In this document: one piece after another, positions 28,501 through 37,345 of the stretch
Layout of the letters: every line of letters begins with the position of its first letter
How positions within the stretch are numbered: the first letter of the stretch is position 1
Assembly: GCA_902793195.1 (NCBI GenBank)
Contig: CADBCS010000017.1
Span: 33,293 to 97,292 of the forward strand
Source: an uncultured Coriobacteriaceae bacterium
GTDB taxonomy: Bacteria > Actinomycetota > Coriobacteriia > Coriobacteriales > Atopobiaceae
DNA: 64,000 nt
Direction: 5' to 3'
Notes under the pieces: model-generated
Databases searched by the model: none
What the model was told of the DNA's origin: nothing
What the model saw: the letters and a program-made list of their open reading frames with translations, nothing else
Program-made: the position numbers and the translations under genes

Positions 28501-30390
28501 CCAAGTGGAAACAGACAACCGATTATTTATGAATTCTCTGGCGATGATGACTTGTGGGTATTTATTGATGATGAGCTTGTACTGGATATAGGCGGACTTC
28601 ATCAGCCGGTTACTGGAACGATTAACTTTACAACCGGAGTGATAAGCGTTCATGGCGTAAATGATAAAACGATGACCTTCGAGGTTGGTAGCCATACGTT
28701 AAAGATGTTCTATTTGGAACGCGGTGGCTGCGATTCCAACCTGTCGGTACGGTTCAACCTTCCGTTAATACTCGGTAAGGGTAGTGTGCGAGTTGTCAAG
28801 AAGAGCGATGCAAGTGATCAGGCTAACCCTGATACACCATTGGTCGGTGCACTGTTTGGTATTTGGGACAGTCCAAACTGTGCAGGTGAGCCATACACCA
28901 TAGTTACTTCTGATCAAAATGGCGTCATTAGCAAAGACCTTCCGATTCGTGATGAGGGACAAGAAGAGAGACAAAAGTTTTACATGAAGGAAATTGCTCC
29001 TCCTGGCGGGTATCTGCTCAATCACACCATATATACCTTGACTGCCGGAGATTTGGATGCCAATGGGAATTGCGTTTTTGAAATCAGCAGTGGGGACGGG
29101 GCTATCTCAGACAGAGATGTTAATGGTGATCCAATCATCCGTAATCAGGCAGTGGCACCAATTAATATAGAAGTTGAAAAAATATGGCAAAATTCAGATG
29201 GAACTCAAATAAATGTTCCGGAAGGTGTTACAGCAAAGTTTGAGGTAAAGCGTTTGCGCACGTATAGCACTGACCCATTGTATACAGTCGTTTTGAGGAG
29301 CCAAGAAAATAGCAACGTGAAGTTTGATACAATATTGGCCCACGCTGGAGATAAACTTACTATAAAGTATCGTCATCATGCGGATTCGAATGGTACTTCC
29401 GTGGATTGTGTCACCGCCAATGGTGCGCAAGGGGTATTGCATCTGCCTACAAACAACACCGGTGATGAAATCAGTGTCACATATACAGTGAATGCGAGCC
29501 ATGCAGACAATGGTGAAATTCAGATACTCATACCAAATTGGTTTACAGAATGGTGCCATGCCCCCAGTTATCGAGATGGATACAATCCAAAATTCGTGGG
29601 CATCCAGACTACATCGCATAACACTGTAACGGAAATAGACCCCACATATAATCAGCAGGTTACACTGACTTCTCAGGATAACTGGAGAAAGACCTTAAGT
29701 GATCTGATTGTTCAGGGAACGGACAGTGCAACCACGACACTCTATCATTACGAATATTATGTGGTTGAAACAAGTATTCCGAACGGATACCAAGCACTCT
29801 ATCCTGGTTCTATCAACAATGAACCTTCAAGTCAGGCTTCTAACACCTCTGGAACTCAAACAGTAGTAAACAAACAATTGAACACGAATATCACTCTGAA
29901 AAAGGTCGCAAAAGACCAGCTGAATGCAGTTAATCCGCCGACACTAAAGAACGCGACGTTCAGAATAGAGAAATATACTTCAAATTCATACGATGGACTC
30001 GACACCTCTTGGGGAAATGACGGATGCAAGTCTCTAACAGATGATGATGACAATGGAGAGTTCTTGATTGAAGGGCTGTCTACAGGTTTCTATAAGATCG
30101 TAGAGACGAGATGTCCAGACGGGTATATTAAATGCTCCGAAGATCCGACATTTGAAGTCAAGATGAACGACACTACAAAAGAGCTAGAAATCGTTTTGCT
30201 CAATTCGAATCAGTTAGGATTTGTAAAATACAACAAGAATGATGCAACACTTCTTTATGGTAACGAGCCTGGCGAAGCTCTCCCGAGCACCGGTGGGTTT
30301 GGGACAACGTCCTTTACCATTATTGGATCCATGCTGGTTGCCGGAGCCGGAGCCATGTTGGTGATGAAGAAGCGGAGGTCGGCTGAATAA
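25501..30390 (+). CDS. Giant LPXTG pilus adhesin with fibro-slime and SpaA/Cna-B domains
   Basis: 1629 residues. A strong AGGAGAGGAGG site precedes the ATG. The N-terminus has an export segment (about 23-42), then residues about 57-145 hold four Cys/His units of the type H-x-H-x3-C-Y...L-x-CG. A long beta-rich stretch follows. A fibro-slime/PA14-like domain spans about 955-1090 (FSGDDDLWVFIDDELVLDIGG), then SpaA/Cna-B domains at about 1094-1195, 1217-1330 and 1460-1570. The sorting signal LPSTG is at 1594-1598, followed by a hydrophobic stretch and KKRRSAE. It is probably the tip or minor adhesin polymerised or anchored by the class C sortase downstream. DNA from about 27.0 to 30.3 kb is visibly more AT-rich than its surroundings, which suggests import of the gene or of its distal part. 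Confidence 0.88.
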   Translation: MAENTNNRLTGMLLSKSRRAQYLKVFAVLAACVAVAVAIVLHQNGVAMTHKEQVLTCPVTGAVAHTHDQSCYDKDGNLVCTLPERELHVHDDSCYTETRTLICGQEESDEHQHTDACYNVSRDLTCGKEEVTEEHVHGPGCFTTVTVQDADDSDNANAGDAEATVQPSANTTEGAAASQSALPAQSFTGLVKDQNDKVVLQVEVTAPEGAFPANTTMKIAAIDSKDVKDTVDKAVTQKSADEVVKDIQAVDITFFNEAGQEIEPLCPITVSMMSDKIANENTNPVLVHVDDEGKGEVVDQLSDKQAAERNVETSDNTLAFDANAFSVYVIAYTVDFHYDVDGETYDFSIPGGGFVSLTDLIEVLGVAEGTGSEENAVNSEELAGEDALTLSGIQVSDKTRKFVADVESVQFSSPDLVWVGKIESDSTVGGLKEANGLDVQYSAELSKEQIEQINAQTVKGGDWVLISKLPFLSEESLTVTMKNGEVFTIKVTDAQLKQTVISKSGETWEITVTYDDSAKIPNGAELKATEITKENSEYSNIRQSIKDNFDGDKEDITGAPILFDISIWNGDQEIEPAEGSQVQVEVKLVSDAVKGMYTAEDSPLLIDELPVNDSQAKMTKEMKVLHLKEDKKIDLVESTDTISEGETVSSFTTDSFSNWLLYLDEDLTSINVTTGDSITLRPYSEWIWKKNDELEQYQGGQWTFPSSDWESRNTREGNINYTYYTHKTNGSVFRSFEKTDDQLHETYIVVTSVSLNAGTFNLQTNKGKTIQVNVTQGQASGKPKTVPGIEGLTVNLFDYDVPYVNGQPDFKRSGNLDVEGNKATTPINETVNVDHDLKFLGWGYDGANHGVNSYTQENPVQGVVKDRLGTDGYPVLNTTSSESLAYLFNTDSHNSSVFAFPNADGLFQQDDQGYYYYNSNSNYAEYDQTSNTFTLYEHTYSQNTGGSNGANAKPIGFFPFHEYDTVNTQPSMNHNKDLNHHFGMSMAVDFEIPQDRMAPDPSGNRQPIIYEFSGDDDLWVFIDDELVLDIGGLHQPVTGTINFTTGVISVHGVNDKTMTFEVGSHTLKMFYLERGGCDSNLSVRFNLPLILGKGSVRVVKKSDASDQANPDTPLVGALFGIWDSPNCAGEPYTIVTSDQNGVISKDLPIRDEGQEERQKFYMKEIAPPGGYLLNHTIYTLTAGDLDANGNCVFEISSGDGAISDRDVNGDPIIRNQAVAPINIEVEKIWQNSDGTQINVPEGVTAKFEVKRLRTYSTDPLYTVVLRSQENSNVKFDTILAHAGDKLTIKYRHHADSNGTSVDCVTANGAQGVLHLPTNNTGDEISVTYTVNASHADNGEIQILIPNWFTEWCHAPSYRDGYNPKFVGIQTTSHNTVTEIDPTYNQQVTLTSQDNWRKTLSDLIVQGTDSATTTLYHYEYYVVETSIPNGYQALYPGSINNEPSSQASNTSGTQTVVNKQLNTNITLKKVAKDQLNAVNPPTLKNATFRIEKYTSNSYDGLDTSWGNDGCKSLTDDDDNGEFLIEGLSTGFYKIVETRCPDGYIKCSEDPTFEVKMNDTTKELEIVLLNSNQLGFVKYNKNDATLLYGNEPGEALPSTGGFGTTSFTIIGSMLVAGAGAMLVMKKRRSAE

Positions 30391-30404
30391 ACGGGAGCTA
30401 GAAT

Positions 30405-30428
30405 AGCCCGAGTCCTGCGGGGCTTTCT
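30405..30428 (+). terminator. Weak hairpin between adhesin and major pilin
   Basis: AGCCC and GGGCT pair across a 10-nt loop, with TTCTT following. The stem is short, so it is likely a leaky terminator letting part of transcription through, or merely a 3' end. A TATAAA at about 30490 could serve a separate pilin promoter. Confidence 0.4.
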
Positions 30429-30531
30429 TGGGGGTGAAGTGTGACAAGCGTGCATTTGGGCTATGCACATCGCACAAACCACCATGGATATAAAAGCGTG
30501 TAGTAACAGTTCGTTAAGAGAAAGGAACGAC

Positions 30532-32082
30532 ATGAAACAAGTAAGAAGACTATTTACGTTTGCCCTGGCGCTGTTCATGGCATTCGCGATCGCCCTCCCC
30601 GCATTTGCGGCCGACGGGGATCGTGATGTTGATGCAAAGGTCACGGTAACTGGGTTTGAAGAGGGAGATACCATCACGGCGTATCAGTTCATAACGTGGA
30701 AAGACGGAGAAGGCTGGGAACTCGCGGATGGTATCGAGAACATCACAATCGATGATATCACCGACGGTCTTACCAAGGATGAGCTCGCTACTCTGGCAAG
30801 CCAAACTTCAAAGATGACTGCTGTCACTGGCACCACTACAGGCACTACCTGGGAGAAGACATGCGGCACTGTTGCCACAGCTGGTTCATACCTTGTTCTT
30901 GTCGCTTCCAATAATGTGAAATATATCTATAACCCCGCAGTAGTATCCGCAGACTTCAGTGGGACAAATGAGGCAGCTGTTGATTTGACGGCCAATGCTG
31001 CTATGTTCAAAAAGGAAGACATCAAGGTCGAGAAGAAAGCTGACAACGCTCCAGATGACTATGATGTTCAGGTTGGCGACATCGTTCCGTTCACGGTAAC
31101 AGTGACGGTGCCACAGTACAGCGCAAACTGGACCAAGCCGTATTTCGCGGTATCCGACGAGCTTTCTGATGGTCTTACCATTCAAACAGTTCCGACGATT
31201 GCTGGACTTACTGCCGGTACTGACTACACGATTACAGCGGGCGGCACCGTCGGCGCCGATGGCTTTACCATCACGTTCTCTGAGAGCTATCTGAAGGACA
31301 ATGCTTCCGCGGCTGTCGATATTAAGTACTCTGCGCTGGTCGGTGATGCTGTACAGGCTAATGCACAGGTTCATGAGGAAACCAACAAGGTCACTCTTGA
31401 ATTCTCGAACAATCCTTCCAATTCATCTGATCACAAGACCGTTGATGACGAGACGCATCACTACACCTTCGCCATTGACGCAACTCGCCTGGGCCAGGGT
31501 TCTGAGAAGACCAACGAACTGATCAAGGTCGGCGTAGATGCAGACGGCAATCCGGTAACTGTCTACAAAGAAGGCGAAGAGCTTCCTACGGGTGTACAGC
31601 CGCTTGCTGGCGCTGAGTTCACGTTGACTGGTACTGGTGCGAATGGTGCAGAGAATGGCTATAGCCAAACCGCTACGTCCGATGCATATGGCCGCGTCTT
31701 CTTCAATAACCTTGAGGTTGGCACCTACACGCTGCAGGAGACCAAGGCACCTAATGGCTATATCAAGGATCAGACATCGCACACCGTTGCGATCACTGCC
31801 GAGTACAACGCTGACACCACGCTGAAGAGCTACACCATCACGATTAATGGAGAGGATGTAACGGGCACCTCCACCTACACGGCAACGACAAATGCCGAGA
31901 ATGTGACAACGTACACGGTTGAGGCAGAAGGTAATGATACCTTCCCCATTAACAACAAGCAGGGCACCGAGCTTCCCTCCACTGGTGGCATCGGCACCAC
32001 GATCTTCTACGTCGTTGGTGGCGTTATGGTTGCTGGCGCGGTCGTCTTCCTGCTCACCAAGCGTCGCGCTGCTGCTGAGTAG
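30532..32082 (+). CDS. Major pilin, isopeptide-forming SpaA type
   Basis: 516 residues from ATG 30532 (AAAGGA site); the longer frame from 30463 is not a signal peptide. A signal peptide ends near residue 27 (ALPAFA-ADG). The body is of Cna-B type domains expected to form Lys-Asn isopeptide bonds. An E-box occurs at TLQETKAPNGYI. The sorting signal LPSTG is at 481-485, then a hydrophobic helix and KRRAAAE. The immediately downstream class C sortase is expected to polymerise it. Separated from the adhesin by a weak hairpin and from the sortase by another, which would set subunit ratios. Confidence 0.9.
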   Translation: MKQVRRLFTFALALFMAFAIALPAFAADGDRDVDAKVTVTGFEEGDTITAYQFITWKDGEGWELADGIENITIDDITDGLTKDELATLASQTSKMTAVTGTTTGTTWEKTCGTVATAGSYLVLVASNNVKYIYNPAVVSADFSGTNEAAVDLTANAAMFKKEDIKVEKKADNAPDDYDVQVGDIVPFTVTVTVPQYSANWTKPYFAVSDELSDGLTIQTVPTIAGLTAGTDYTITAGGTVGADGFTITFSESYLKDNASAAVDIKYSALVGDAVQANAQVHEETNKVTLEFSNNPSNSSDHKTVDDETHHYTFAIDATRLGQGSEKTNELIKVGVDADGNPVTVYKEGEELPTGVQPLAGAEFTLTGTGANGAENGYSQTATSDAYGRVFFNNLEVGTYTLQETKAPNGYIKDQTSHTVAITAEYNADTTLKSYTITINGEDVTGTSTYTATTNAENVTTYTVEAEGNDTFPINNKQGTELPSTGGIGTTIFYVVGGVMVAGAVVFLLTKRRAAAE

Positions 32083-32130
32083 TTGATGGCCAATTGAGTG
32101 TGGAGATACCTCTTACCACACGATGAATCG

Positions 32131-32165
32131 GGAGCCCAGGCGGGCACAGCATCCGTCTGGGCTCC
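32131..32165 (+). promoter_or_regulatory. Hairpin between major pilin and sortase
   Basis: GGAGCCCAG and CTGGGCTCC form a perfect 9-bp stem with a 17-nt loop, 49 nt after the pilin stop. There is no T-run. It may act as a partial terminator or mRNA stabiliser so that pilin is made in excess over sortase. Confidence 0.5.
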
Positions 32166-32260
32166 TCCGCAAAGCGGATACGATCGCATGCTGGGCATAT
32201 AGAAGCATCAGGTATACCCAGCAAACGCTCGTATTCTAGGAGGAGAAGAGCAAGGGAACG

Positions 32261-33298
32261 ATGGACGTACTGGCGCGCATACGCAAGCCGAAGCAGGCGG
32301 CGTCGCAAGCAAGCGACGACACCCAGCGCGGAGAAATTCCGCGCAAGGGTGGGCGCAAGCCTGCCGGCAAGCGCAGGATGTCCATCTCAACCATCGTGAT
32401 GACGATGATGCTCATAGTGGGCCTTGGCATTATAGCGTATCCGTCATTCAGCGATTGGTGGAACAGCTTCCATCAATCTGCGGTCATACAACGCTACGTC
32501 GAGGCTGTTCAGGAGACCGATCCAAAGCAAATTGAGAAAATGCTACAGGATGCGCGTGCATACAACGAGACATTGGTGAACAACAACGGACGCTTTTCCA
32601 TGACGAACGAGGAAAGCGCCACATATAATGCGCTGCTCAATCTTACGGGCAACGGTGTTATGGGGTACGTAAACATCCCGTCAATTGGTGTGAATCTTCC
32701 TGTATATCATGGTGTGGATGAGGTCCACCTGCAGGTTGCTGTGGGACACATTGAAGGATCGAGTCTTCCCGTTGGTGGTCCTAGCACACACTGTGTGGTG
32801 AGCGCGCACCGAGGACTGCCATCAGCAAAGCTCTTCACGGATTTGGACAAGGTGAAGGAAGGCGACATCTTTACCTTTACCGTCTTGGATCAGACCCTTA
32901 CCTACGAGGTAGACCAGATTCGCATCGTCGAGCCAAGCAACATGAGCGATCTTGAAATCCAGAAGGATGCCGATTACGCCACGCTCATAACCTGTACGCC
33001 TTACGCCGTTAACACGCATCGCCTGTTGGTGCGCGGACATCGCATAGAGAACTTGTCCGATAGGGCGGTAGTCCCGGCGGGCGCCGTGCAAATTCCCCCA
33101 TACATTGCCATGCTGGCGGTAGCCATACCACTGCTGTTTGTCTATTTGCTTGGCGCCCTCATCTACTATCGACATCGCCATCCAGAGCTGGACGAGCAAA
33201 AGGCATTGGATGTTGTACGTGAGCATGCGATGAAGATGGAGGCTGGCAAAGATGGTGATGATGACAAGAACGTTGAGTCGATAGGTGAGAAGGAATAA
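32261..33298 (+). CDS. Class C (pilus-polymerising) sortase
   Basis: 345 residues. An N-terminal basic region is followed by a membrane helix (about 41-60), the sortase domain with catalytic His183 (SAHRG), Cys245 (LITCTPY) and Arg254 (THRLLVRG), and a C-terminal second membrane helix (about 272-295) with a charged tail, the class C layout. Ribosome site AGGAGGAGAAG. No canonical DPW/DPF lid motif was seen before the domain. It should link pilin threonine to a pilin lysine and so build the fibre from the neighbouring LPSTG proteins. Confidence 0.93.
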   Translation: MDVLARIRKPKQAASQASDDTQRGEIPRKGGRKPAGKRRMSISTIVMTMMLIVGLGIIAYPSFSDWWNSFHQSAVIQRYVEAVQETDPKQIEKMLQDARAYNETLVNNNGRFSMTNEESATYNALLNLTGNGVMGYVNIPSIGVNLPVYHGVDEVHLQVAVGHIEGSSLPVGGPSTHCVVSAHRGLPSAKLFTDLDKVKEGDIFTFTVLDQTLTYEVDQIRIVEPSNMSDLEIQKDADYATLITCTPYAVNTHRLLVRGHRIENLSDRAVVPAGAVQIPPYIAMLAVAIPLLFVYLLGALIYYRHRHPELDEQKALDVVREHAMKMEAGKDGDDDKNVESIGEKE

Positions 33299-33325
33299 CG
33301 GATGATGGAAGGGAAAGGAGAGCCC

Positions 33326-34345
33326 ATGAAACACAAGTTACGCATATACGCAATGGCAGCTCTGGTCCTGTGTGTCACATGTGTGCTCGCGGTTGGAGGC
33401 ACACTGACCCAAGCGGCTACTGACTCGCAGCAGGGCGGAGAAGACAAGCTCACGATAAACGTGGCGAGCAACGAGTCTCAGGTTAAAGAGGCGAGCGCTC
33501 AGGCGCAACTGTATCGTGTCGCATCCGCAGTTCCAGACGGGCGCTATGACACGTACAACTATGAGTTTGATGTGCCTGAGTTCGCATCGCTCAAGGATGG
33601 TTTTAACCAGCAGACATATACCGCTGAAGACTGGAAGGAACTGGTCAAGCGAGCTCAGAAGATCGCGGAAGACAACAACGTGAGTCCCATCGTAACTGCT
33701 CCGGTGGGTGACACCATTACCAATCTTAAAGATGGTCTCTACCTAGTGCTTATTCCCAATGCGTCGAGTGGCAAATACAACTTTACGTTCGAGCCTACTC
33801 TGGTCTCGATGCCCGGGAAGGTCGACAGCTACGGCAATCCCGTATACACCACCGACCAAGGCACGTGGGTAAAAGACGTTACAGCATCGTACGAAATCAA
33901 CGTCAAGTGGTCCATGGAGGCGCGCAAGGGCGGCCTCAAAATCAACAAGAGCGTTAACAACCCCAACGGTGAACCTGCAACGTTTACGTTTCTCATTGAG
34001 GGAGAAACCGACAATGGGACTTATCAGAATTATGCGGCTGTGCAGTTTAGTGGCAATGGCAACCAATCCACAACTGTAAACGGCATTCCCGCTGGCTACG
34101 AATACACGGTTACTGAGGTCGATAGTGGTGCGGGATACCAAACCGATGGCGCTAACGCACAAAAGGTGAAGGTTGTGGCAGATCAAACCGCCGATGTCCA
34201 GACTGCCGAGGTCAACTTCACCAACGCACCCAGTGGCTCTGGCAAACAGGGCTATGGCATCGAGAACCACTTCGTCTGGGACGATGGCGAAAGTGGTGGC
34301 GACTGGGTGCTCACCCAAATCGAAATCAAAAGGCCTAACGAGTAG
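33326..34345 (+). CDS. Secreted minor pilin-like protein without sorting signal
   Basis: 339 residues from ATG 33326, with GGGAAAGGAGAG ahead of it. Signal peptide to about residue 31. The first half resembles the N-domain of pilins (AQAQLYRVASAVPDGRYDTYNYEFD, DGLYLVLIPNA). A Cna-B-like domain follows at about 195-310 (GGLKINKSVNNPNGEPATFTFLI). It ends after VLTQIEIKRPNE with no LPXTG and no membrane helix, unlike the shaft pilin. It could be incorporated by a non-sortase route or be an accessory tip component. Confidence 0.75.
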   Translation: MKHKLRIYAMAALVLCVTCVLAVGGTLTQAATDSQQGGEDKLTINVASNESQVKEASAQAQLYRVASAVPDGRYDTYNYEFDVPEFASLKDGFNQQTYTAEDWKELVKRAQKIAEDNNVSPIVTAPVGDTITNLKDGLYLVLIPNASSGKYNFTFEPTLVSMPGKVDSYGNPVYTTDQGTWVKDVTASYEINVKWSMEARKGGLKINKSVNNPNGEPATFTFLIEGETDNGTYQNYAAVQFSGNGNQSTTVNGIPAGYEYTVTEVDSGAGYQTDGANAQKVKVVADQTADVQTAEVNFTNAPSGSGKQGYGIENHFVWDDGESGGDWVLTQIEIKRPNE

Positions 34346-34362
34346 CAGAGAGGTGGTACAGC

Positions 34363-34875
34363 ATGAAGCGTAGATACATCATTCTTTCCCTACTCTCCGT
34401 GGTGCTCGTGCTTGGCTTGAGCGTGGGTCATGCATGGTCGTATTTCACAGACAACACCATGGCGGAGGGATCGGTACCCATAAGCGTAAAACCCGACACT
34501 ACGATTACCGAGGAATACGACCCCAAGACGCACACCAAGAGTGTGGTTATCACAAACAATAGTTCAGTGGTTCCCGTGTGGGTGCGTGCCAGGGCCTACG
34601 TCCCCAAGCAGCTCGACGGACAGGCCTCGGGTAACAAGTGGACTGGCAACATCGAGGACTGGTTTGAGTACAACGTTGGGGGTGAGCCGCTGGCCCCTGG
34701 TGCAAGTACCGAACCGCTCAAGGTGTCGTTTACCTTGCCCGCAAAGTATGACCCCGCAAATAACCCCACGGGCGCACAGAATGGCGACGAAATTAACATC
34801 GTCATCGTATACGAGTGCCTCCCGGCGAGCTACGACGCGGACGGCAAGCCTGTACCCGCGAACTGGAACGAATAG
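34363..34875 (+). CDS. TasA/CalY-like protein with SipW-type signal peptide
   Basis: 170 residues. The N-terminus MKRRYIILSLLSVVLVLGLS followed by VGHAWSYFTDN is the SipW-dependent signal type (membrane segment ending in A-x-x-YFTD). The body PKTHTKSVVITNNSSVVPVWVRARAYVP is the Ig-like fold found in camelysin/TasA-related secreted fibre proteins. The SipW-type peptidase at 37329 is the likely processing enzyme. It may build or coat the surface fibre; this is inferred from family and context. Confidence 0.8.
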   Translation: MKRRYIILSLLSVVLVLGLSVGHAWSYFTDNTMAEGSVPISVKPDTTITEEYDPKTHTKSVVITNNSSVVPVWVRARAYVPKQLDGQASGNKWTGNIEDWFEYNVGGEPLAPGASTEPLKVSFTLPAKYDPANNPTGAQNGDEINIVIVYECLPASYDADGKPVPANWNE

Positions 34876-34890
34876 GACGGAGGGAATAGC

Positions 34891-35562
34891 ATGAAGAAGT
34901 TTCTGAGTTCCCCCAAGGCAACCATCGTGTTGTTCGCCCTTGCGGCGGTGCTGCTGGGATTTGGCGGGATCAACGCCATCCAGGCGGCTCCGCGTATCGA
35001 GTCCGAAGACTACCGCGCTCAGGTGCAGCTCTCGAACATCAACGTTGCCGTTACCGAGAACGGGGATGTCGTTGAGGGCGATGGCACTCTCCTTAAAAAA
35101 CTTGCGGCCAGTGGCGACTTTGAGATTGGGGAGACCTACGATGAACTACTTGCCGTGCGTAACACTAAGCATCCCAGCAGCAAGAACACAGGCGAGGGTA
35201 TTCCCGAGTATGTGCGCGTAAGCGTTTACCGCTATTGGACAGATGGCAGCGGAAAGCGCGTTGACCTCGATCCCGAGTACATTAAGCTCAACTTCCGCGA
35301 GGACAACGGCTGGACCATTGATGCGGCTGCCTCCACCCCCGAGCGTACGGTGCTCTACTACAAGGACGTGGTGCCAGTGGACGGCGATACCCAACCCTTC
35401 GCGGACAAGATTACCATCGATAAAGCCGTGTCAACAGCTCTGAACAACGGCATATATCAGTACGACAACGTCAGCTTCCATGTAAAGGTCACGGCAGATG
35501 CCGTGCAGACCCACAACGGTACCGAGGCTATGACTAGCGCTTGGGGCCGCACGAACAAGTAG
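34891..35562 (+). CDS. Secreted TasA-like matrix/pilus protein
   Basis: 223 residues. Signal segment at residues 8-32 (TIVLFALAAVLLGFGGINAI, then QAAPR), followed by SEDYRAQVQLSNINVAVTENG, a pattern like other SipW-processed subunits. Later YVRVSVYRYW is the common strand of this fold. Starts 15 nt after the preceding gene, with GGACGGAGGG as ribosome site. No sorting signal. Likely the second structural subunit of the SipW-dependent set. Confidence 0.7.
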   Translation: MKKFLSSPKATIVLFALAAVLLGFGGINAIQAAPRIESEDYRAQVQLSNINVAVTENGDVVEGDGTLLKKLAASGDFEIGETYDELLAVRNTKHPSSKNTGEGIPEYVRVSVYRYWTDGSGKRVDLDPEYIKLNFREDNGWTIDAAASTPERTVLYYKDVVPVDGDTQPFADKITIDKAVSTALNNGIYQYDNVSFHVKVTADAVQTHNGTEAMTSAWGRTNK

Positions 35563-35575
35563 GGAGGGGTTGACG

Positions 35576-36238
35576 ATGAGAAAACTGTTTGCCGCAATCC
35601 TTGGTCTCGTGCTGGCAATGGCGATACCTGCCACAGCGTTTGCAGACCACATCGACGGCCAAACGGGCTGGTACGTGGAGTACACCAGCTCCGGCCAGAT
35701 GCAGGACAACTACACCCAGGCCTCATGGGCCGACAACGTGAGCAAGTTGCAGCCCGGCGACGACATCACGCTTACCGTTGAGATTCGCCAGTCAAACGAC
35801 ACCCCGTCCGACTGGTATCTCACCAACTCCGTCCTTAAGTCGCTTGAGGATGGCGACGCGAAGGGCAGCGCCTATGGATACAAGCTCTCGTATGAGGGCC
35901 CTTCCAATTCGCGCACGCTGTACGAGAGCAAGAGCGTGGGCGGCCAAGGCTCTGCTGACGGATTGGCAGAGGCCACCAACGCAATGGACGACTACTTCTT
36001 CTTGGGGACGCTATCCAAAGGCGAGACCGGTAAGGTGAAGCTCAACGTGTCGTTGGACGGCGAGACCGAGGGCAACGCATACTTCGATACGCTGGCAAGG
36101 CTGGCCCTCAAGTTTGCGGTAGAGCCCAACGTCGATCCGCAAACCATCACCAAGAACAACGTGGTTACAAAGGAGAATGTGGTCACGCAGAATCAGGATG
36201 CGGAGATTTGTTCCCATATGGATTGCGGTGAACGATAA
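35576..36238 (+). CDS. Secreted protein of unknown function, C-terminus possibly decayed
   Basis: 220 residues from ATG 35576 (GGGAGGGG site). Signal peptide to about residue 23 (ATAFA-DHI). The body contains SWADNVSKLQPGDDITLTVEI, an Ig-like secreted domain related to the neighbours. The tail repeats NVVT (NNVVTKENVVTQNQD) and then ends abruptly in DAEICSHMDCGER. In the overlapping frame the DNA reads RRFVPIWIAVNDK, which looks like the start of a membrane anchor, so a small indel may have removed an original C-terminal membrane segment. Confidence 0.65.
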   Translation: MRKLFAAILGLVLAMAIPATAFADHIDGQTGWYVEYTSSGQMQDNYTQASWADNVSKLQPGDDITLTVEIRQSNDTPSDWYLTNSVLKSLEDGDAKGSAYGYKLSYEGPSNSRTLYESKSVGGQGSADGLAEATNAMDDYFFLGTLSKGETGKVKLNVSLDGETEGNAYFDTLARLALKFAVEPNVDPQTITKNNVVTKENVVTQNQDAEICSHMDCGER

Positions 36239-36331
36239 ATAAAGTTTTTTGTAATAAACAGTTTTGTGGAGAGTCGTGTAACGCATCCGCAACGTGCGGA
36301 ACAAGGCGAGTGAGGAAGAGGGGGATGAGTA

Positions 36332-37345
36332 ATGAAGCGACGTGGTCTAACGCTATTGACTCTTGTCACCCTGCTTGTCGTGGCGGCAGCATTTACCATA
36401 GCTGCTCCCGCGCTGGCTGAGAAGTACGACTACAAGGTGCGCGTATTCCCGGGAAACCGCGGGACACTTTCGGCTGATCCGGTCGAAGTGACCGTTCCCA
36501 AAGGTGGAGACGTAAACCTGTACGATGTTGCCACGGCCACCATCACGGATGACAGGTACGTGCAGACGGGCTTCCGTCTGAGTGGAACCGATGAGGTTCG
36601 CATCGACGGTAAGGTGAACGGTGTTTCCGAGGACATGGACTTCGTCGTCGCATATGGCGTGAAGGCTAATACCATCGAATACACCATCAAGTACGTGGAG
36701 TACGGAACGGGCAAGGAGCTGGCAAAGCCCAAGACCTTCTATGGCAAGGTTGGCGACAAGCCCGTGGCCGCTTACGAGTTTGTTGAGGGCTACCGTCCGT
36801 TGTACCTCGCCATTACCGGCACGCTAACCGACGACGGAGAGAACGTTTGGACGTTCGAGTATGCCAAGCTGGCCGAGGGCGAGACGATTGAGACGACGAC
36901 CACCAACACCAACACGCGGTATGTGACCAATACCACAGGCGGTGGGCAGAACGGCACGACGACCGTCGTCAACGAGACCGCTGGCGGTGGAGAGACCACC
37001 GAAACGACTACCGGTACCACCACAACGACCGGCACCGACCAGACCGGCACCGAAGGCGGAGCACAGAACGCTGAGGGCCAGAACGCCGGTACCACAGAGC
37101 CTGGCATCGAGGGCGGCGAAGACCAAACTCCTCCGCCAACGCAGGAGATCTTGGACATGGACACGCCGTTGGCAGGTCCTGGTTCCGAGACTAATGCGGC
37201 TTCGGCTGCAGAGGAGGGCTCCAGGCTCATCACCAACCCCGTCGCCATCGCGGGCGTAGCCATAGCCATCGCCGGCGGACTCGGAGTACTGCTCTACTTT
37301 GCCAACCGTAAGAAGAAGGAACAAAAGGATGAAGAAGAGGCCTAG
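36332..37345 (+). CDS. MucBP-domain surface protein with C-terminal membrane segment
   Basis: 337 residues. Signal peptide to about 29 (ALA-EKY). A MucBP-like domain covers about 110-175 (IEYTIKYVEYGTGKELAKP, ending ENVWTFEY). A Thr/Gly-rich stalk spans 185-270. Near the end ILDMDTPLAG stands where a sorting motif would be, then a hydrophobic helix and NRKKKEQKDEEEA. It is membrane- or wall-attached with a possible mucin-binding role. Its end overlaps the start of the SipW-like peptidase gene by 17 nt, which couples them. Confidence 0.8.
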   Translation: MKRRGLTLLTLVTLLVVAAAFTIAAPALAEKYDYKVRVFPGNRGTLSADPVEVTVPKGGDVNLYDVATATITDDRYVQTGFRLSGTDEVRIDGKVNGVSEDMDFVVAYGVKANTIEYTIKYVEYGTGKELAKPKTFYGKVGDKPVAAYEFVEGYRPLYLAITGTLTDDGENVWTFEYAKLAEGETIETTTTNTNTRYVTNTTGGGQNGTTTVVNETAGGGETTETTTGTTTTTGTDQTGTEGGAQNAEGQNAGTTEPGIEGGEDQTPPPTQEILDMDTPLAGPGSETNAASAAEEGSRLITNPVAIAGVAIAIAGGLGVLLYFANRKKKEQKDEEEA

